Below are positions 10,239 to 18,605 of a stretch of 64,000 nucleotides of DNA, one piece after another. The stretch's first letter is position 1. Every line of letters begins with the position of its first letter. The notes beneath the pieces are model-generated. The model did not search any database. It was given only the letters and a program-made list of their open reading frames with translations, and had not been told where the DNA came from. The position numbers were made by a program, and so were the translations under genes. The DNA comes from CAVVMA01 sp963830715. Lineage in GTDB: Bacteria; Desulfobacterota; Binatia; Binatales; Binataceae. Location of the stretch: the NCBI GenBank assembly GCA_963830715.1, contig CAWHNS010000001.1, positions 1 to 64,000 of the forward strand, given 5' to 3'.

Positions 10239-10333
10239 GTACTCAAGTCTAGTAATTAACCACGGTACACGAATCAAGCAGCCGGCAAGCTTTCTCGGTC
10301 CGGCGGCGTCGGATAGAATTTGCGTAATGAGGT

Positions 10334-11050
10334 GTGGACGTGGCGGGCGACCGCAATACTGAATCAGCAAAATTGCGCCGCGTAGTGGTCGATTTCGACC
10401 TGCTCCGCAAGTTCGCCGGCGCCAACTTCCGCGACCTGGGCGGCCACCCGACGCGCCACCGGCGCCGGGTGCGGCGCAAGATGGTCTATCGCTCGGCGCA
10501 TCTCGCGGAGCTGCCGGTCGAAAGCCCCCTTCACTCGCTCAGCCTGCGCACGCTGGTGACGCTGCAAAGCCGGGTCGAGGTCTCCAACCTGGGCCGGCCC
10601 GTAGAGACGCTCCTAAAGTCAGTCCGATGGGAGCACATTCCGATCGGCGATCGATGGTTCGACGCGGACGATCCGGCGACGCTGTCGGACGAGCCCGGAG
10701 GCGAACACCTCGCGCTGGTGACCAAGTTCCTCGACGACTGGCGGGCATTTTTCAAAATCCTCGCCGAGCGCAACGTCTATCCGCTGCTCTTCCATTGCTC
10801 GGCCGGGCGAGACCGCACCGGGGTAGGCGCGGCGATGCTGCTCGAACTGTTGGGTGTCGATCGCGAGCGTGTCGTGGGCGACTTTCTCGAGAGCAATGCC
10901 GTGTTCCATCAGATGCCGCTCAAGCCGCGGCAACTCGAGCCGGTGTTCGAATCGATCGACGAGCGCGGCGGAATCGACAATTTCATGCGCGACGCGATCG
11001 GGCTAAGCGCGGGCGACCTCGACGCGATTCGCGCGGACTTGCTGGACTGA
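10334..11050 (+). CDS. Tyrosine phosphatase family protein (Y_phosphatase3 type)
   Basis: 238 residues, start GTG 10334. The motif ANFRDLGG at residues 30-37 and the P-loop HCSAGRDRTG, with nucleophile C155 and R161, identify a cysteine-based phosphatase of the Y_phosphatase3 (LipA-like/MptpB-like) group. These enzymes can act on phosphotyrosine, phosphoserine or phosphoinositides. No signal peptide is visible, so it is probably cytosolic. It is divergent from the TetR regulator with 95 bases between them. An inverted-repeat element follows its stop. Confidence 0.87.
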   Translation: MDVAGDRNTESAKLRRVVVDFDLLRKFAGANFRDLGGHPTRHRRRVRRKMVYRSAHLAELPVESPLHSLSLRTLVTLQSRVEVSNLGRPVETLLKSVRWEHIPIGDRWFDADDPATLSDEPGGEHLALVTKFLDDWRAFFKILAERNVYPLLFHCSAGRDRTGVGAAMLLELLGVDRERVVGDFLESNAVFHQMPLKPRQLEPVFESIDERGGIDNFMRDAIGLSAGDLDAIRADLLD

Positions 11051-11054
11051 GAGG

Positions 11055-11116
11055 CACCTCACCCGCCGTCGCTACGCTCAGGCACCCTCTCCCTGAAAGG
11101 AGAGGGACGGGGAGAG
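11055..11116 (+). repeat. Dispersed intergenic repeat, copy 1 (inverted relative to copy 2)
   Basis: The core CACCTCACCCGCCGTCGCTA is followed by CGCTC, GGCACCCTCTCCC and GGAGAGGGACGGGGAG. The same blocks recur on the opposite strand at 12286-12364. Copy 1 sits immediately downstream of both the phosphatase and the acyl-CoA dehydrogenase, so it occupies a convergent junction. The CTCTCCC...GGAGAG arms can form a short hairpin. Confidence 0.75.
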
Positions 11117-11117
11117 A

Positions 11118-12275
11118 TCACGCCGGCAGGTAGCCGTCGCGGAGCAGGGACTTCGCGATGATCATCCGCTGCACTTCGCTGGTGCCTTCGCCGATCTCGG
11201 TGAGCTTGGCGTCGCGCATATAGCGCTCGACGGGAAAGTCGGTCATATAGCCGTAGCCGCCATGAATCTGGACCGCCTTGATCGTCGACCACATCGCGGT
11301 CTCTGAGGCGTAGAGCTTCGCCATCGCAGCCTCGCGTGCGAAGGGGCGGCCCTGGTCCTTGAGCGCGGCGGCGCGGCAAAGCAGGACCCACGAGGCTTCG
11401 ATTCGGGTCGCCATGTCCGCGAGCATCCACTGGATCGCCTGGAACTCGGCGATCTTTTTCCCGAACTGCGTGCGCTGGCTGGCGTAGGCGGCGGCTTCCT
11501 CCAGCGCGCCGCGCGCGATTCCGGCCGCGAAGCCCGCGATTCCGACCCGCCCCGCTTCCAGCACTTTCAGCGCCTGACGATAGCCGTCGCCCGGCTCCCC
11601 GATCAGGTTTCGCGCCGGCACGACCACGTTATCGAAGATGACTTCGGCGGTATCCGATGCGCGAAGGCCCAGCTTCTCGATCTTGCGCCCCGTCGATAGG
11701 CCGGGAGCGCCGCGCTCCACGATGAAGGCGGAGATTCCGTTGCGGCCGGCGCCCGAGTCGCTGAGCGCCATGACCACGTACACGTCGCCGACCGTGCCGT
11801 TGGTGATGAACATCTTGTTGCCGGTGAGCGAGTAGTCGTCGCCGACGCGGATCGCGCGCGTTTGGAGCGCGCTCGCGTCGGAGCCGGAACCCGGCTCGGT
11901 GAGGCACCACGCGCCGAGCTTCCGGGCCCGAATCATGTCGGGCAGCAGGCGGTCGCGATGCTCATCCGAGGCGAACCGCGCTATGTGGCCGCTCCCGAGC
12001 GACATGTGAGCGGCGCAGGTGAGGCCGAGCGCGGCGTCGTAGCGCGACAGTCCCTCGACCACGAGCACTTGCGAGAGCGTGTCGGCTCCGCCGCCGCCCC
12101 ATCGCTCCTCGAACGCAACGCCGAGGAATCCCAGCTCGCCCAGTTTCTCCACGACATGGCGCGGGAAGGTTTCGGCCTTGTCCCACGCGGCCGAATGCGG
12201 CTTGACTTCGCGCTCGGCGAAAGCCGCAAGCGTATCGCGTATCCGCTGCTGCTCTTCGGTGAGGTCGAAATTCAT
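11118..12275 (-). CDS. Acyl-CoA dehydrogenase
   Basis: 385 residues, cytosolic FAD enzyme that oxidises acyl-CoA to trans-2-enoyl-CoA and passes electrons to ETF. It shows the family signature GAWCLTEPGSGSDASALQTR at about residue 125, FITNGTVGDVYVVMA, and the FAD-binding helix RTQFGKKIAEFQAIQ. The catalytic base is the Glu of TEIGEGTSEVQRM near the C-terminus, the short-chain/isovaleryl-type position. It is the last gene of a minus-strand acyl-CoA block and is framed by an inverted pair of intergenic repeats. Chain-length preference cannot be read reliably. Confidence 0.93.
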   Translation of the reverse strand: MNFDLTEEQQRIRDTLAAFAEREVKPHSAAWDKAETFPRHVVEKLGELGFLGVAFEERWGGGGADTLSQVLVVEGLSRYDAALGLTCAAHMSLGSGHIARFASDEHRDRLLPDMIRARKLGAWCLTEPGSGSDASALQTRAIRVGDDYSLTGNKMFITNGTVGDVYVVMALSDSGAGRNGISAFIVERGAPGLSTGRKIEKLGLRASDTAEVIFDNVVVPARNLIGEPGDGYRQALKVLEAGRVGIAGFAAGIARGALEEAAAYASQRTQFGKKIAEFQAIQWMLADMATRIEASWVLLCRAAALKDQGRPFAREAAMAKLYASETAMWSTIKAVQIHGGYGYMTDFPVERYMRDAKLTEIGEGTSEVQRMIIAKSLLRDGYLPA

Positions 12276-12285
12276 CAGGAAAGAA

Positions 12286-12364
12286 CCGCTCCCCGTCCCT
12301 CTCCCTTCATCGCCACCGGCGCGGGGGAAAGGGTGCCGGAGCGTCGCGACGGCGGGTGAGGTGT
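12286..12364 (-). repeat. Dispersed intergenic repeat, copy 2 (inverted relative to copy 1)
   Basis: Read on the minus strand it begins CACCTCACCCGCCGTCGC, continues GGCACCC, and after a variable centre ends GGGAGAGGGACGGGGAG. It therefore matches the copy at 11055-11116 with a longer middle. The two copies flank the acyl-CoA dehydrogenase gene in opposite orientation. Confidence 0.75.
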
Positions 12365-12369
12365 GCGCC

Positions 12370-12774
12370 TCATTGGCGGGGCGTGACGTTCTCGCGCACC
12401 CACTTCACGATGTCCTCGGTCGAGGCGCCGGGGGTGAAGATCTGCCTGACGCCGATCTCCTTGAGCTTGGCGGCGTCGTCGGCCGGGATGATCCCGCCGC
12501 CGAAGACCGCCACGTCGTCCACGCCCTTTTCCTTGAGCAGCCGGATCACTTCCGGAAACAGCGTCATGTGCGCGCCGGACAGCACGCTCAGCCCGACCGC
12601 GTCGACGTCCTCCTGCAACGCGGCCTGCGCGATCATCTCGGGGGTCTGATGCAGGCCGGTGTAGATCACCTCGAAGCCGCCGTCGCGCAAGGCGCGGGCG
12701 ATAATCTTGGCGCCCCGATCATGGCCGTCGAGTCCGGGCTTCGCCACCAGGATTCGCAGTCGTTTATCCGCCAT
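12370..12774 (-). CDS. Cobalamin-binding small subunit of acyl-CoA mutase
   Basis: 134 residues forming a complete B12-binding Rossmann-like domain. The DxHxxG motif (D16-G-H18-D-R-G21) supplies the lower axial His. It is followed by GLSVLSGAH (SxL motif) and VFGGGIIPADD (GG motif). It begins 12 bases after the stop of the large subunit. The two polypeptides together make one heterodimeric mutase, as in isobutyryl-CoA mutase (IcmB) and archaeal-type methylmalonyl-CoA mutases. The partner's active-site residues favour isobutyryl-CoA. Confidence 0.94.
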   Translation of the reverse strand: MADKRLRILVAKPGLDGHDRGAKIIARALRDGGFEVIYTGLHQTPEMIAQAALQEDVDAVGLSVLSGAHMTLFPEVIRLLKEKGVDDVAVFGGGIIPADDAAKLKEIGVRQIFTPGASTEDIVKWVRENVTPRQ

Positions 12775-12786
12775 CTGTCAAATCCA

Positions 12787-14420
12787 TCAAATCCATCCCG
12801 GATCCTCGTATATTCCGAACTCGGCGCGGAACACGTCGCTGATTTCGCCGACCGTAACCTCCTTGCGGACGGCTTCGCAAATCGGCTCCATCAAATTCTC
12901 GGTCGAGCGGCAGGCCTCGGCCACCCGCTTGAGCGCGTCCCTCACCGCGACCGAATTGCGCTCGCGCTTCATCTTGCGCACGCGCTGGACCTGGCGCTCC
13001 TCGATAGCCGGATCGATCTTCAGCACCGCGATCGGCATCTCTTCCGGCGTGGAATACTTGTTGACGCCCACCACGGTCTTGACGCCCCGCTCGAGCTGCT
13101 TCTGGTACAGGAACGCCGCCTCCGCGATTTCGCGCTGCGGATAGCCGGTCTCGATCGCGCGGACCATCCCGCCGAGCTCGTCGATTCGGCGGACATACTC
13201 CGTCGCCTCGCGCTCGATACGGTCGGTCAGCGCCTCGATCGCATAGCTGCCTCCGAGCGGATCGATGGTGTTGGTTACGCCGCTCTCCTCGGCGATTATC
13301 TGCTGAGTGCGAAGCGCGACCGTGACCGATTCTTCGCTCGGCAGCGCCAGCGTTTCGTCCATCGAGTTGGTGTGCAGCGACTGGACGCCGCCGATCACTC
13401 CAGCCAAGGCCTGCAGGGCGACGCGGACGACGTTGTTGAGCGGCTGCTGCGCGGTCAGCGAAGCGCCGGCGGTTTGCGCGTGCGCCCGCAGAATCATTGA
13501 GCGCGGATTGCGCGCGCCGAACCGCTCCTTCATCAGGCGCGCCCACATCCGGCGCGCGGCGCGCAGCTTGGCCACCTCTTCCAGGAAGTCGTTGTGCAGG
13601 TTCCAGAAGAACGAGAGCCGCGGCGCGAAATCGTCGACCGCGAAGCCGCGCTTGAGCGCCTCCTCGACGTAGCAGATTCCGTCCGCGATCGTAAACGCGA
13701 GCTCCTGCACCGCGGTCGAGCCGGCCTCGCGGATGTGGTAGCCGGAAATCGACACCGGATGGAACCGCGGCGCCCTTTGGCGCAGAACTCCACCATGTCG
13801 GTGACGATCCTGAGCGACGGGCGCGGCGGGCAGATCCATTCCTTCTGCGCTATGAACTCCTTGAGCATGTCGTTCTGGATCGTTCCGCCGACCTGATCCC
13901 ACGGCACCCCGTTCCGCTCCGCCACCACCAGGTACATCGCGAGCATCACCGAGGCCGAGCAGTTCACCGTCATTGAGGTGGTGATCCGCCCGATCGGGAT
14001 TCGATCGAACAGCCGCGCCATGTCGTGAATCGAGGTGACCGAGACGCCCTCGCGGCCGACCTCGCCCCGGGCCCGCTCGTGGTCGGCGTCGTAGCCCATC
14101 AGGACCGGCATGTCGAACGCGGTGGAGAGTCCGTCCTGCCCCTGGCCGAGCAGAAAATGGAAGCGCGCGTTGGTGTCCTCGGGCAGTCCGTAGCCCGCGA
14201 ACTGGCGCATCGTCCACAACCTGCCGCGGTACATCGAGCCGTAGACGCCGCGCGTGTACGGATACTCGCCGGGATTTCCAAGCGCGCTCTGGTAGTCGGC
14301 GGGGACGTCTTCGGGCGTGTAGAGCGGGTCCAGTTCCATGTCCGAGACGGTGGAGAATCGCGCCGGCCGCTCGCGCGCCTGCCGATAGGTGGTCTCGAGC
14401 CATTTGCGCTTGTCGCTCAC
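12787..14420 (-). CDS. B12-dependent acyl-CoA mutase large subunit, isobutyryl-CoA-mutase-like; one frameshift
   Basis: About 543 residues when one missing base in the run at 13773-13775 is restored. The N-terminal half has YGSMYRGRLWTMRQFAGYG and GGTIQNDMLKEFIAQKEW, and the second half begins SISGYHIREAGSTAVQELAF. Aligned to P. shermanii methylmalonyl-CoA mutase with a constant offset of 15, Tyr89 is Phe74 and Arg207 is Gln192, while Gln197 is conserved as Gln182. Phe/Gln is the published isobutyryl-CoA mutase pair. Methylmalonyl-CoA mutase uses Tyr/Arg to hold the carboxylate. It is therefore best called isobutyryl-CoA mutase-like, interconverting isobutyryl- and butyryl-CoA. It lies between an acyl-CoA dehydrogenase and its B12 subunit. 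Confidence 0.9.
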
Positions 14421-14427
14421 GATTCTC

Positions 14428-15573
14428 TCACCGGTTGCCGAGCACGTGGTTCGCGATCACGATCCGCTGCACCTCGGAAGTGCCCTCGTAGATTTCTGTG
14501 ATCTTGGCGTCGCGGAAATAGCGCTCGACCTTGAACTCCTTGGTGTAGCCGTAACCGCCGTGGACCTGGATTGCCTCGGTCGCCGCCTTCATCGCGGCTT
14601 CGGCCGCAAACAGCTTTGCCATCGCGGATTCCCGCGTGCAAGGCCGACCCGCATCCTTGAGCGCCGCGGCCTGGAGCGTGAGCAGGCGGGCCGCGTCTAT
14701 TTCGACCGCCATGTCGGCGAGCTTCCATTGAATCGCCTGGAAGCTCGCGATCGGCGATCCGAAAGCGCGCCGATCGGCGGCGTACTTGAGCGACGCCTCC
14801 AGCGCGGCGCGCCCGATCCCGACCGCCTGCGCGGCAATCCCGATCCGGCCGCCGTCCAGCGTCTTCATCGCGACCTTGAAGCCCTCGCCTTCCGCACCGA
14901 TCAGATTGTCGCGCGGCACGCGCAGATCGGTGAGACTGATCTGCGCGCTGTGCGCGGCGTGGATGCCCATCTTGTCCTCGACGCGCGTGACGCTCCATCC
15001 GGGCGACCGCGTATCGACGATGAAGGCGCTGATTCCATGATGGTGCCGATCGGGCGCGGTGCTGGCGAACAGGATAGCGATCGAGGATTCCGGGCCGTTG
15101 GTTATGAAATTCTTGGTGCCGTTGATTACGTATGAGTCGCCGTCGCGGATCGCGCGGCTTTTCTGCGCGGCCGCATCGGAGCCGGCCTGCGGCTCGGTGA
15201 GCGCGAAACATCCCAGATGCTCCCCCGACGCCATCTTCGGCAGGAACCGCCGCTTCTGAGCCTCGCTGCCGAGCCCGAGGATCGGCCAGGAGGCCAGCGA
15301 AGAATGCGCCGACACGATAACCGCGGTCGAGGCGCATTCCACCGCCAGCTCCTCGATCACCAGCGCATAGCTGACCTGGTCGAGTCCCGCGCCGCCATAT
15401 TCACTCGGGATGAAGACGCCAAGCATGCCGAGCTTGCCGAGCTCCGCGATCGCCTCAGCGGGGAAGCGATGGGTCCGGTCGGCCTCAACCCCGACGCGCT
15501 CCAGGCGTTCGCGGGCGAAGCGCCGCGCGGTATCGCGCGCGCGCCGCTGATCGTCGCTCAGTTCGAGGTCCAT
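14428..15573 (-). CDS. Acyl-CoA dehydrogenase (short/branched-chain type)
   Basis: 381 residues. The FAD/substrate signature CFALTEPQAGSDAAAQKSRA lies near residue 125, followed by INGTKNFITNG. The catalytic Glu is in ITEIYEGTSEVQRIVIANH near the C-terminus, the position used by butyryl-, isobutyryl- and 2-methylbutyryl-CoA dehydrogenases. The stop lies 7 bases before the start of the mutase large subunit, so the two are co-transcribed. With an isobutyryl-CoA-type mutase next door, isobutyryl- or butyryl-CoA is a sensible substrate guess (inference). Confidence 0.94.
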   Translation of the reverse strand: MDLELSDDQRRARDTARRFARERLERVGVEADRTHRFPAEAIAELGKLGMLGVFIPSEYGGAGLDQVSYALVIEELAVECASTAVIVSAHSSLASWPILGLGSEAQKRRFLPKMASGEHLGCFALTEPQAGSDAAAQKSRAIRDGDSYVINGTKNFITNGPESSIAILFASTAPDRHHHGISAFIVDTRSPGWSVTRVEDKMGIHAAHSAQISLTDLRVPRDNLIGAEGEGFKVAMKTLDGGRIGIAAQAVGIGRAALEASLKYAADRRAFGSPIASFQAIQWKLADMAVEIDAARLLTLQAAALKDAGRPCTRESAMAKLFAAEAAMKAATEAIQVHGGYGYTKEFKVERYFRDAKITEIYEGTSEVQRIVIANHVLGNR

Positions 15574-15607
15574 CCCGCTCTCAGCTTAGCAAAACCAGGC
15601 GAATCAG

Positions 15608-15668
15608 CCACAAAGGCACGAAGTCACAAAGATTGAAGTCTTGCCTACGTGTCTTTGTGCTTCGTGGT
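15608..15668. repeat. Dispersed CCACGAAGGCACAAAG-type repeat with inverted arms
   Basis: The left arm CCACAAAGGCACGAAGTCAC and the right arm GTGTCTTTGTGCTTCGTGGT are imperfect inverted copies separated by about 20 bases. Closely related sequence occurs at 21520-21547 (one arm) and 59749-59827 (both arms). It lies between two minus-strand genes and could act as a transcript-end hairpin or simply be a genome-wide repeat. Confidence 0.75.
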
Positions 15669-15677
15669 CAGGATCTC

Positions 15678-16457
15678 CTACTTACCTTGCCACTTGGGCG
15701 GGCGCTTTTCGAGGAACGCCCGCGTTCCCTCGACGCGATCGGCGCTCGCGAACGCCACGCCAAATGCTTCCTGCTCGAAGCGCAGACCTGCGTCCTCTTC
15801 GACCGTCGCAGCGGCGCGAAGCGCAGCCTTCGCCTGGCGCAGCGCAAGTGCGGGCTTCGCGGCGAGCTTCCCGGCCAGCTTGCGCGCTTCGGCCATCAAC
15901 TCGCCCGGCGCAACGACCGCGTTGACCAGACCCAATTCGAGCGCGGTTTTCGCGTCGATCATATCGCCGCTCATGACCAGCTCACGTGCGCGCACGTGGC
16001 CGATCCGATGGGGCAGCCGCTGAGTGCCGCCGAAGCCGGGAATCAGGCCGAGGTTGATCTCGGGCTGACCGAAGCGCGCCTTCTCGCTCGCGATTACCAG
16101 GTCGCACGCCAGCGCGAGCTCGAGTCCGCCGCCGAGCGCGAAACCATTGACGGCCGCGATTACCGGGATCGGCAGGTCCTCGAAGGTCTGCATCACGCGA
16201 TGTCCCAGGCGGGACAATTCGAGACCCTCGACCGCTGACATCTCGGCCATCGCGGCGATATCGGCGCCGGCGACGAAGGCCCGATCGCCCGCGCCGGTGA
16301 CGATCAGGACGCGCACGGCGGGATTATGGCGAACGTCGCGCAGCACCTGGGCAATCTCTTCGAGCACGCGCCGGTCGAGCGCGTTGAGCGCCGCCGGCCG
16401 GTTCACGGTCATGGTTGCGATCGCGGCCTTGTCGAAAATCAGGTTCTTCAGTTCCAT
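15678..16457 (-). CDS. Enoyl-CoA hydratase
   Basis: 259 residues from the ATG before ELKNLIFDKAAIATMTVNRP; an upstream extension adds only non-homologous residues. It carries the CoA-binding loop GDRAFVAGADIAAMAE. Both catalytic Glu positions are kept (GGGLELALACD and FGQPEINLGLIPGFGG), as in classical crotonase. It therefore probably hydrates trans-2-enoyl-CoA made by the dehydrogenases encoded just downstream on the same strand. It is separated from that block by the dispersed repeat. Confidence 0.94.
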   Translation of the reverse strand: MELKNLIFDKAAIATMTVNRPAALNALDRRVLEEIAQVLRDVRHNPAVRVLIVTGAGDRAFVAGADIAAMAEMSAVEGLELSRLGHRVMQTFEDLPIPVIAAVNGFALGGGLELALACDLVIASEKARFGQPEINLGLIPGFGGTQRLPHRIGHVRARELVMSGDMIDAKTALELGLVNAVVAPGELMAEARKLAGKLAAKPALALRQAKAALRAAATVEEDAGLRFEQEAFGVAFASADRVEGTRAFLEKRPPKWQGK

Positions 16458-16534
16458 TGGCGCCCTCCGCATCGGGGACGCCCAAAGCGTCCGCCGCGAA
16501 CGCATCAGATGTCAAGTTGGACCGGCGAGCGCCA

Positions 16535-16900
16535 TCACTTGGTCGGCTCGCGAAGCGCCGCGGGCAGGCGAAACGAACCGTCGGGCCGGCATGGGAAATC
16601 GACCACTCGCGCCACGGAGTCGAGATTGAGCGGGCCGTGGATATGGGGGAAGCGTTCCGCCCGGCGAGCGTCGTCAGGAGTGACCGGCGCCTCGTATTCG
16701 AGCCGCGCGGTGAGGCGATGCTCCTCGATACAGAGCAGGACCAGGCCGCTCACTCCGGCAAAGAAGCGGCTCGCGGTTTCGAGGATTTGCTCGCGCGTCG
16801 AGCAATGGATGAACCCCTCTGCGTCGAGCGTCGCCGGAGAATAGACTCCACGATCGCGCGCCCGGTCCCACTCACTGCGCTTCACGATATGGAAGATCAC
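16535..16900 (-). CDS. DUF952 domain-containing protein
   Basis: 121 residues from a GTG at 16900 (VIFHIVKRSEWDRA). The segments AEGFIHCSTREQI and FPHIHGPLNLDSVARVVDF are the conserved cores of DUF952, a small ADP-ribosyltransferase-like fold of unknown role. The frame stays open upstream, but that part overlaps the divergent methyltransferase gene and lacks similarity, so I used the internal GTG. Confidence 0.8.
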   Translation of the reverse strand: MIFHIVKRSEWDRARDRGVYSPATLDAEGFIHCSTREQILETASRFFAGVSGLVLLCIEEHRLTARLEYEAPVTPDDARRAERFPHIHGPLNLDSVARVVDFPCRPDGSFRLPAALREPTK

Positions 16901-16954
16901 ATCTTCAACCCGATTGCTTTGAATGCGCTCCGATGGACAGCTAGCATTCTCTCC

Positions 16955-17746
16955 ATGTCCACGAATCCTGGCGATCTCGTTCGCGAGCAATACAAGACGA
17001 GCGCGAACCTGAACGCGCGAATCCGGCTCCATTCGCGGTTCAGCACCAACCGCTACGGGATGTTCCGCTGGATCTTCGACAGATTGCAACTGCCGGACAA
17101 CGCCAGAGTCCTCGAACTCGGGTCCGGAACCGCTCTGTTGTGGACGCGCAATGCCGGACGAATCCCACCCGGATGGCGAATAACCCTCTCCGATTTCTCG
17201 CTGGGGATGATCGACGAGGTGCGCACCAACATCGCCACGATCGAGCGGCCGTTCGCGCTGATGCAACTCGACGCGCAGGCGCTTCCCTTCGAGGCCGGCA
17301 GCTTCGACGGCGTTATCGCGAATCACATGCTCTACCACGTGCCCAATATCCCGCGCGCGCTGAGCGAGATTCGGCGCGTGCTGGCGCCGGGAGCGCCCTG
17401 CTACGCTGCGACGTTCAGCCGGGCGAACATGCAGGAGTTCAACCACCTGGTACGGCGGTTCTTCGGCGTCGCCGAGGTGGACAGGGCGGCGACGCGCTTC
17501 GGCCTCGAAACCGGTTACGACTTGATGCGCGAGTGCTTCGGGAGGGTCGAGGTCGTCCGCTATCCCGACTCGTTGGTCGTCAACGAGGCGAAGCCGTTGA
17601 TGGACTACGTGAACTCAACTTCGGTGCGGCGTACCGCATCGGACGAACAGGAATCCACGCTGCGGAGTTTCATCGAAGCGGAACTCGCGGCGCACGGTTC
17701 GATTCGGATCACCAAGGACGCTGGAATTCTGATCGCGACGGCGTAG
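16955..17746 (+). CDS. Class I SAM-dependent methyltransferase
   Basis: 263 residues from ATG 16955. Motif I is VLELGSGTALLWTR (about residue 52). It is followed by RITLSDFSLGMIDEV (acidic loop), MQLDAQALPFEAGSFDGVIA (motif II) and HVPNIPRALSEIRRVLAPG (motif III). This is the UbiE/Methyltransf_11 pattern. The substrate is unknown. It is divergent from the DUF952 gene and convergent with the XRE regulator gene, whose stop is 3 bases from its own. Confidence 0.9.
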   Translation: MSTNPGDLVREQYKTSANLNARIRLHSRFSTNRYGMFRWIFDRLQLPDNARVLELGSGTALLWTRNAGRIPPGWRITLSDFSLGMIDEVRTNIATIERPFALMQLDAQALPFEAGSFDGVIANHMLYHVPNIPRALSEIRRVLAPGAPCYAATFSRANMQEFNHLVRRFFGVAEVDRAATRFGLETGYDLMRECFGRVEVVRYPDSLVVNEAKPLMDYVNSTSVRRTASDEQESTLRSFIEAELAAHGSIRITKDAGILIATA

Positions 17747-17748
17747 GG

Positions 17749-18095
17749 TCACTCGGCTTCCTCGAGGAACCCGCGATATACGGCGATCAGCGCCTCTTTC
17801 TGGCTCGCGGTCAGGCGCGGATCGGTTCTGATCGCGGTCTCGACGCTATGCTCGTCGCTCTCGCTCGCATCGAACCAGCCCGCGGCGGCATAGAGCTTTT
17901 CGGGCGGGATGCCGAGCGCGGACGCGATCCCCTTGAGCACGCTGGCGGAGGGCTGATAGAGCCGCGCTCGATCTGGCTCAAGTAGGGATTCGAGATGTGC
18001 GCGAGATTGGCGAGTTGCCGGAGCGACAGCCGGGTGATCTCGCGCTGGTTGCGAATGAAGTCTCCCAGGTAGTGCCGGGACTGTTTGCGCGCCAT
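17749..18095 (-). CDS. XRE-family HTH transcriptional regulator, one frameshift
   Basis: The N-terminal half (SRHYLGDFIRNQREITRLSL, then RQLANLAHISNPYLSQIERG) is a helix-turn-helix of the XRE class. A missing base near 17962 shifts the frame. The rest reads LYQPSASVLKGIASALGIPP, then EKLYAAAGWFD and a C-terminal helix ending GFLEEAE. The repaired length is about 115 residues. It is divergent from a small phasin-like gene, and a perfect palindrome lies 12 bases before its start, which suggests autoregulation. Confidence 0.82.
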
Positions 18096-18106
18096 ATCAG
18101 CGAATA

Positions 18107-18118
18107 TAGCACGTGCTA
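18107..18118. promoter_or_regulatory. Perfect 12-bp palindrome, candidate XRE operator
   Basis: TAGCACGTGCTA is its own reverse complement. It lies 12 bases upstream of the XRE regulator start, in the divergent intergenic region shared with the gene at 18229. Dyad operators of this size at such positions are typical of autoregulating XRE proteins; binding is inferred. Confidence 0.5.
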
Positions 18119-18168
18119 GGTCTATCTAGCGAGAAGCCCCGCGGCCGCGCAACATTTTTTATGCGGAC

Positions 18169-18200
18169 TGCTTGATTTACCAAGCAGGAGGCATTATATT
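18169..18200 (+). promoter_or_regulatory. Sigma-70-like promoter overlapped by an inverted repeat
   Basis: TTGATT at 18172-18177, a 17-base spacer and TATATT at 18195-18200 form a good sigma-70 promoter for the gene at 18229. The inverted repeat TGCTTG (18169-18174) and CAAGCA (18181-18186) covers the -35 box. A bound repressor there would block transcription. Confidence 0.55.
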
Positions 18201-18228
18201 CCGAACAGCAACCATCAAGGAGGTCCGC

Positions 18229-18513
18229 ATGGACTACGTAAAGACTGTTGAGAGCGCAGTGGACGATCTGATCGATAACATTCATACCGCCCAGGATTGG
18301 ACGGTCACGGCGATCGAGCGGGTAGCCAAGGCCTTCGGCGCATCGAGGCCGAATTTCCGGCTGCCGCTGCCGATCGATCTGCCGCGTTCGCGCGCGGTCG
18401 CCGAGTCGGCGTTTCGGCTCTGGGGCCGCGTGATCGAGAACCAGAAAGAGATGACCTTGCGGCTGCTCGACGCGATCGAACCCGTCAACGGCGCCGGCAA
18501 GAAGAACGCGTAA
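18229..18513 (+). CDS. Small phasin-like protein
   Basis: 94 residues with a strong ribosome site (AAGGAGG at 18216-18222) before ATG 18229. The protein is helical: MDYVKTVESAVDDLIDNIHT, a proline-rich centre (RLPLPIDLPRSR), then FRLWGRVIENQKEMTLRLLD. The last helix resembles the amphipathic helix of polyhydroxyalkanoate phasins, but similarity is weak and no phaC/phaR gene is nearby. The divergent XRE gene and a well-formed promoter suggest regulated, possibly abundant expression. Confidence 0.75.
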   Translation: MDYVKTVESAVDDLIDNIHTAQDWTVTAIERVAKAFGASRPNFRLPLPIDLPRSRAVAESAFRLWGRVIENQKEMTLRLLDAIEPVNGAGKKNA

Positions 18514-18605
18514 CCCGTCGATCGGTATCGCAAGACTTCCCGCGCGAGTCGGAGAGCTGAGGCTCTCCGGCTCCGCGCTCATCCCGGCGCATCGCGCATA
18601 TCGGC

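Noticed and set aside
13533..14420. Mutase as two separate genes
   Set aside because: The two frames join at one point inside a conserved segment (FCAK/RFHPVSISGYH), and one added base in a G-run gives a normal full-length subunit.
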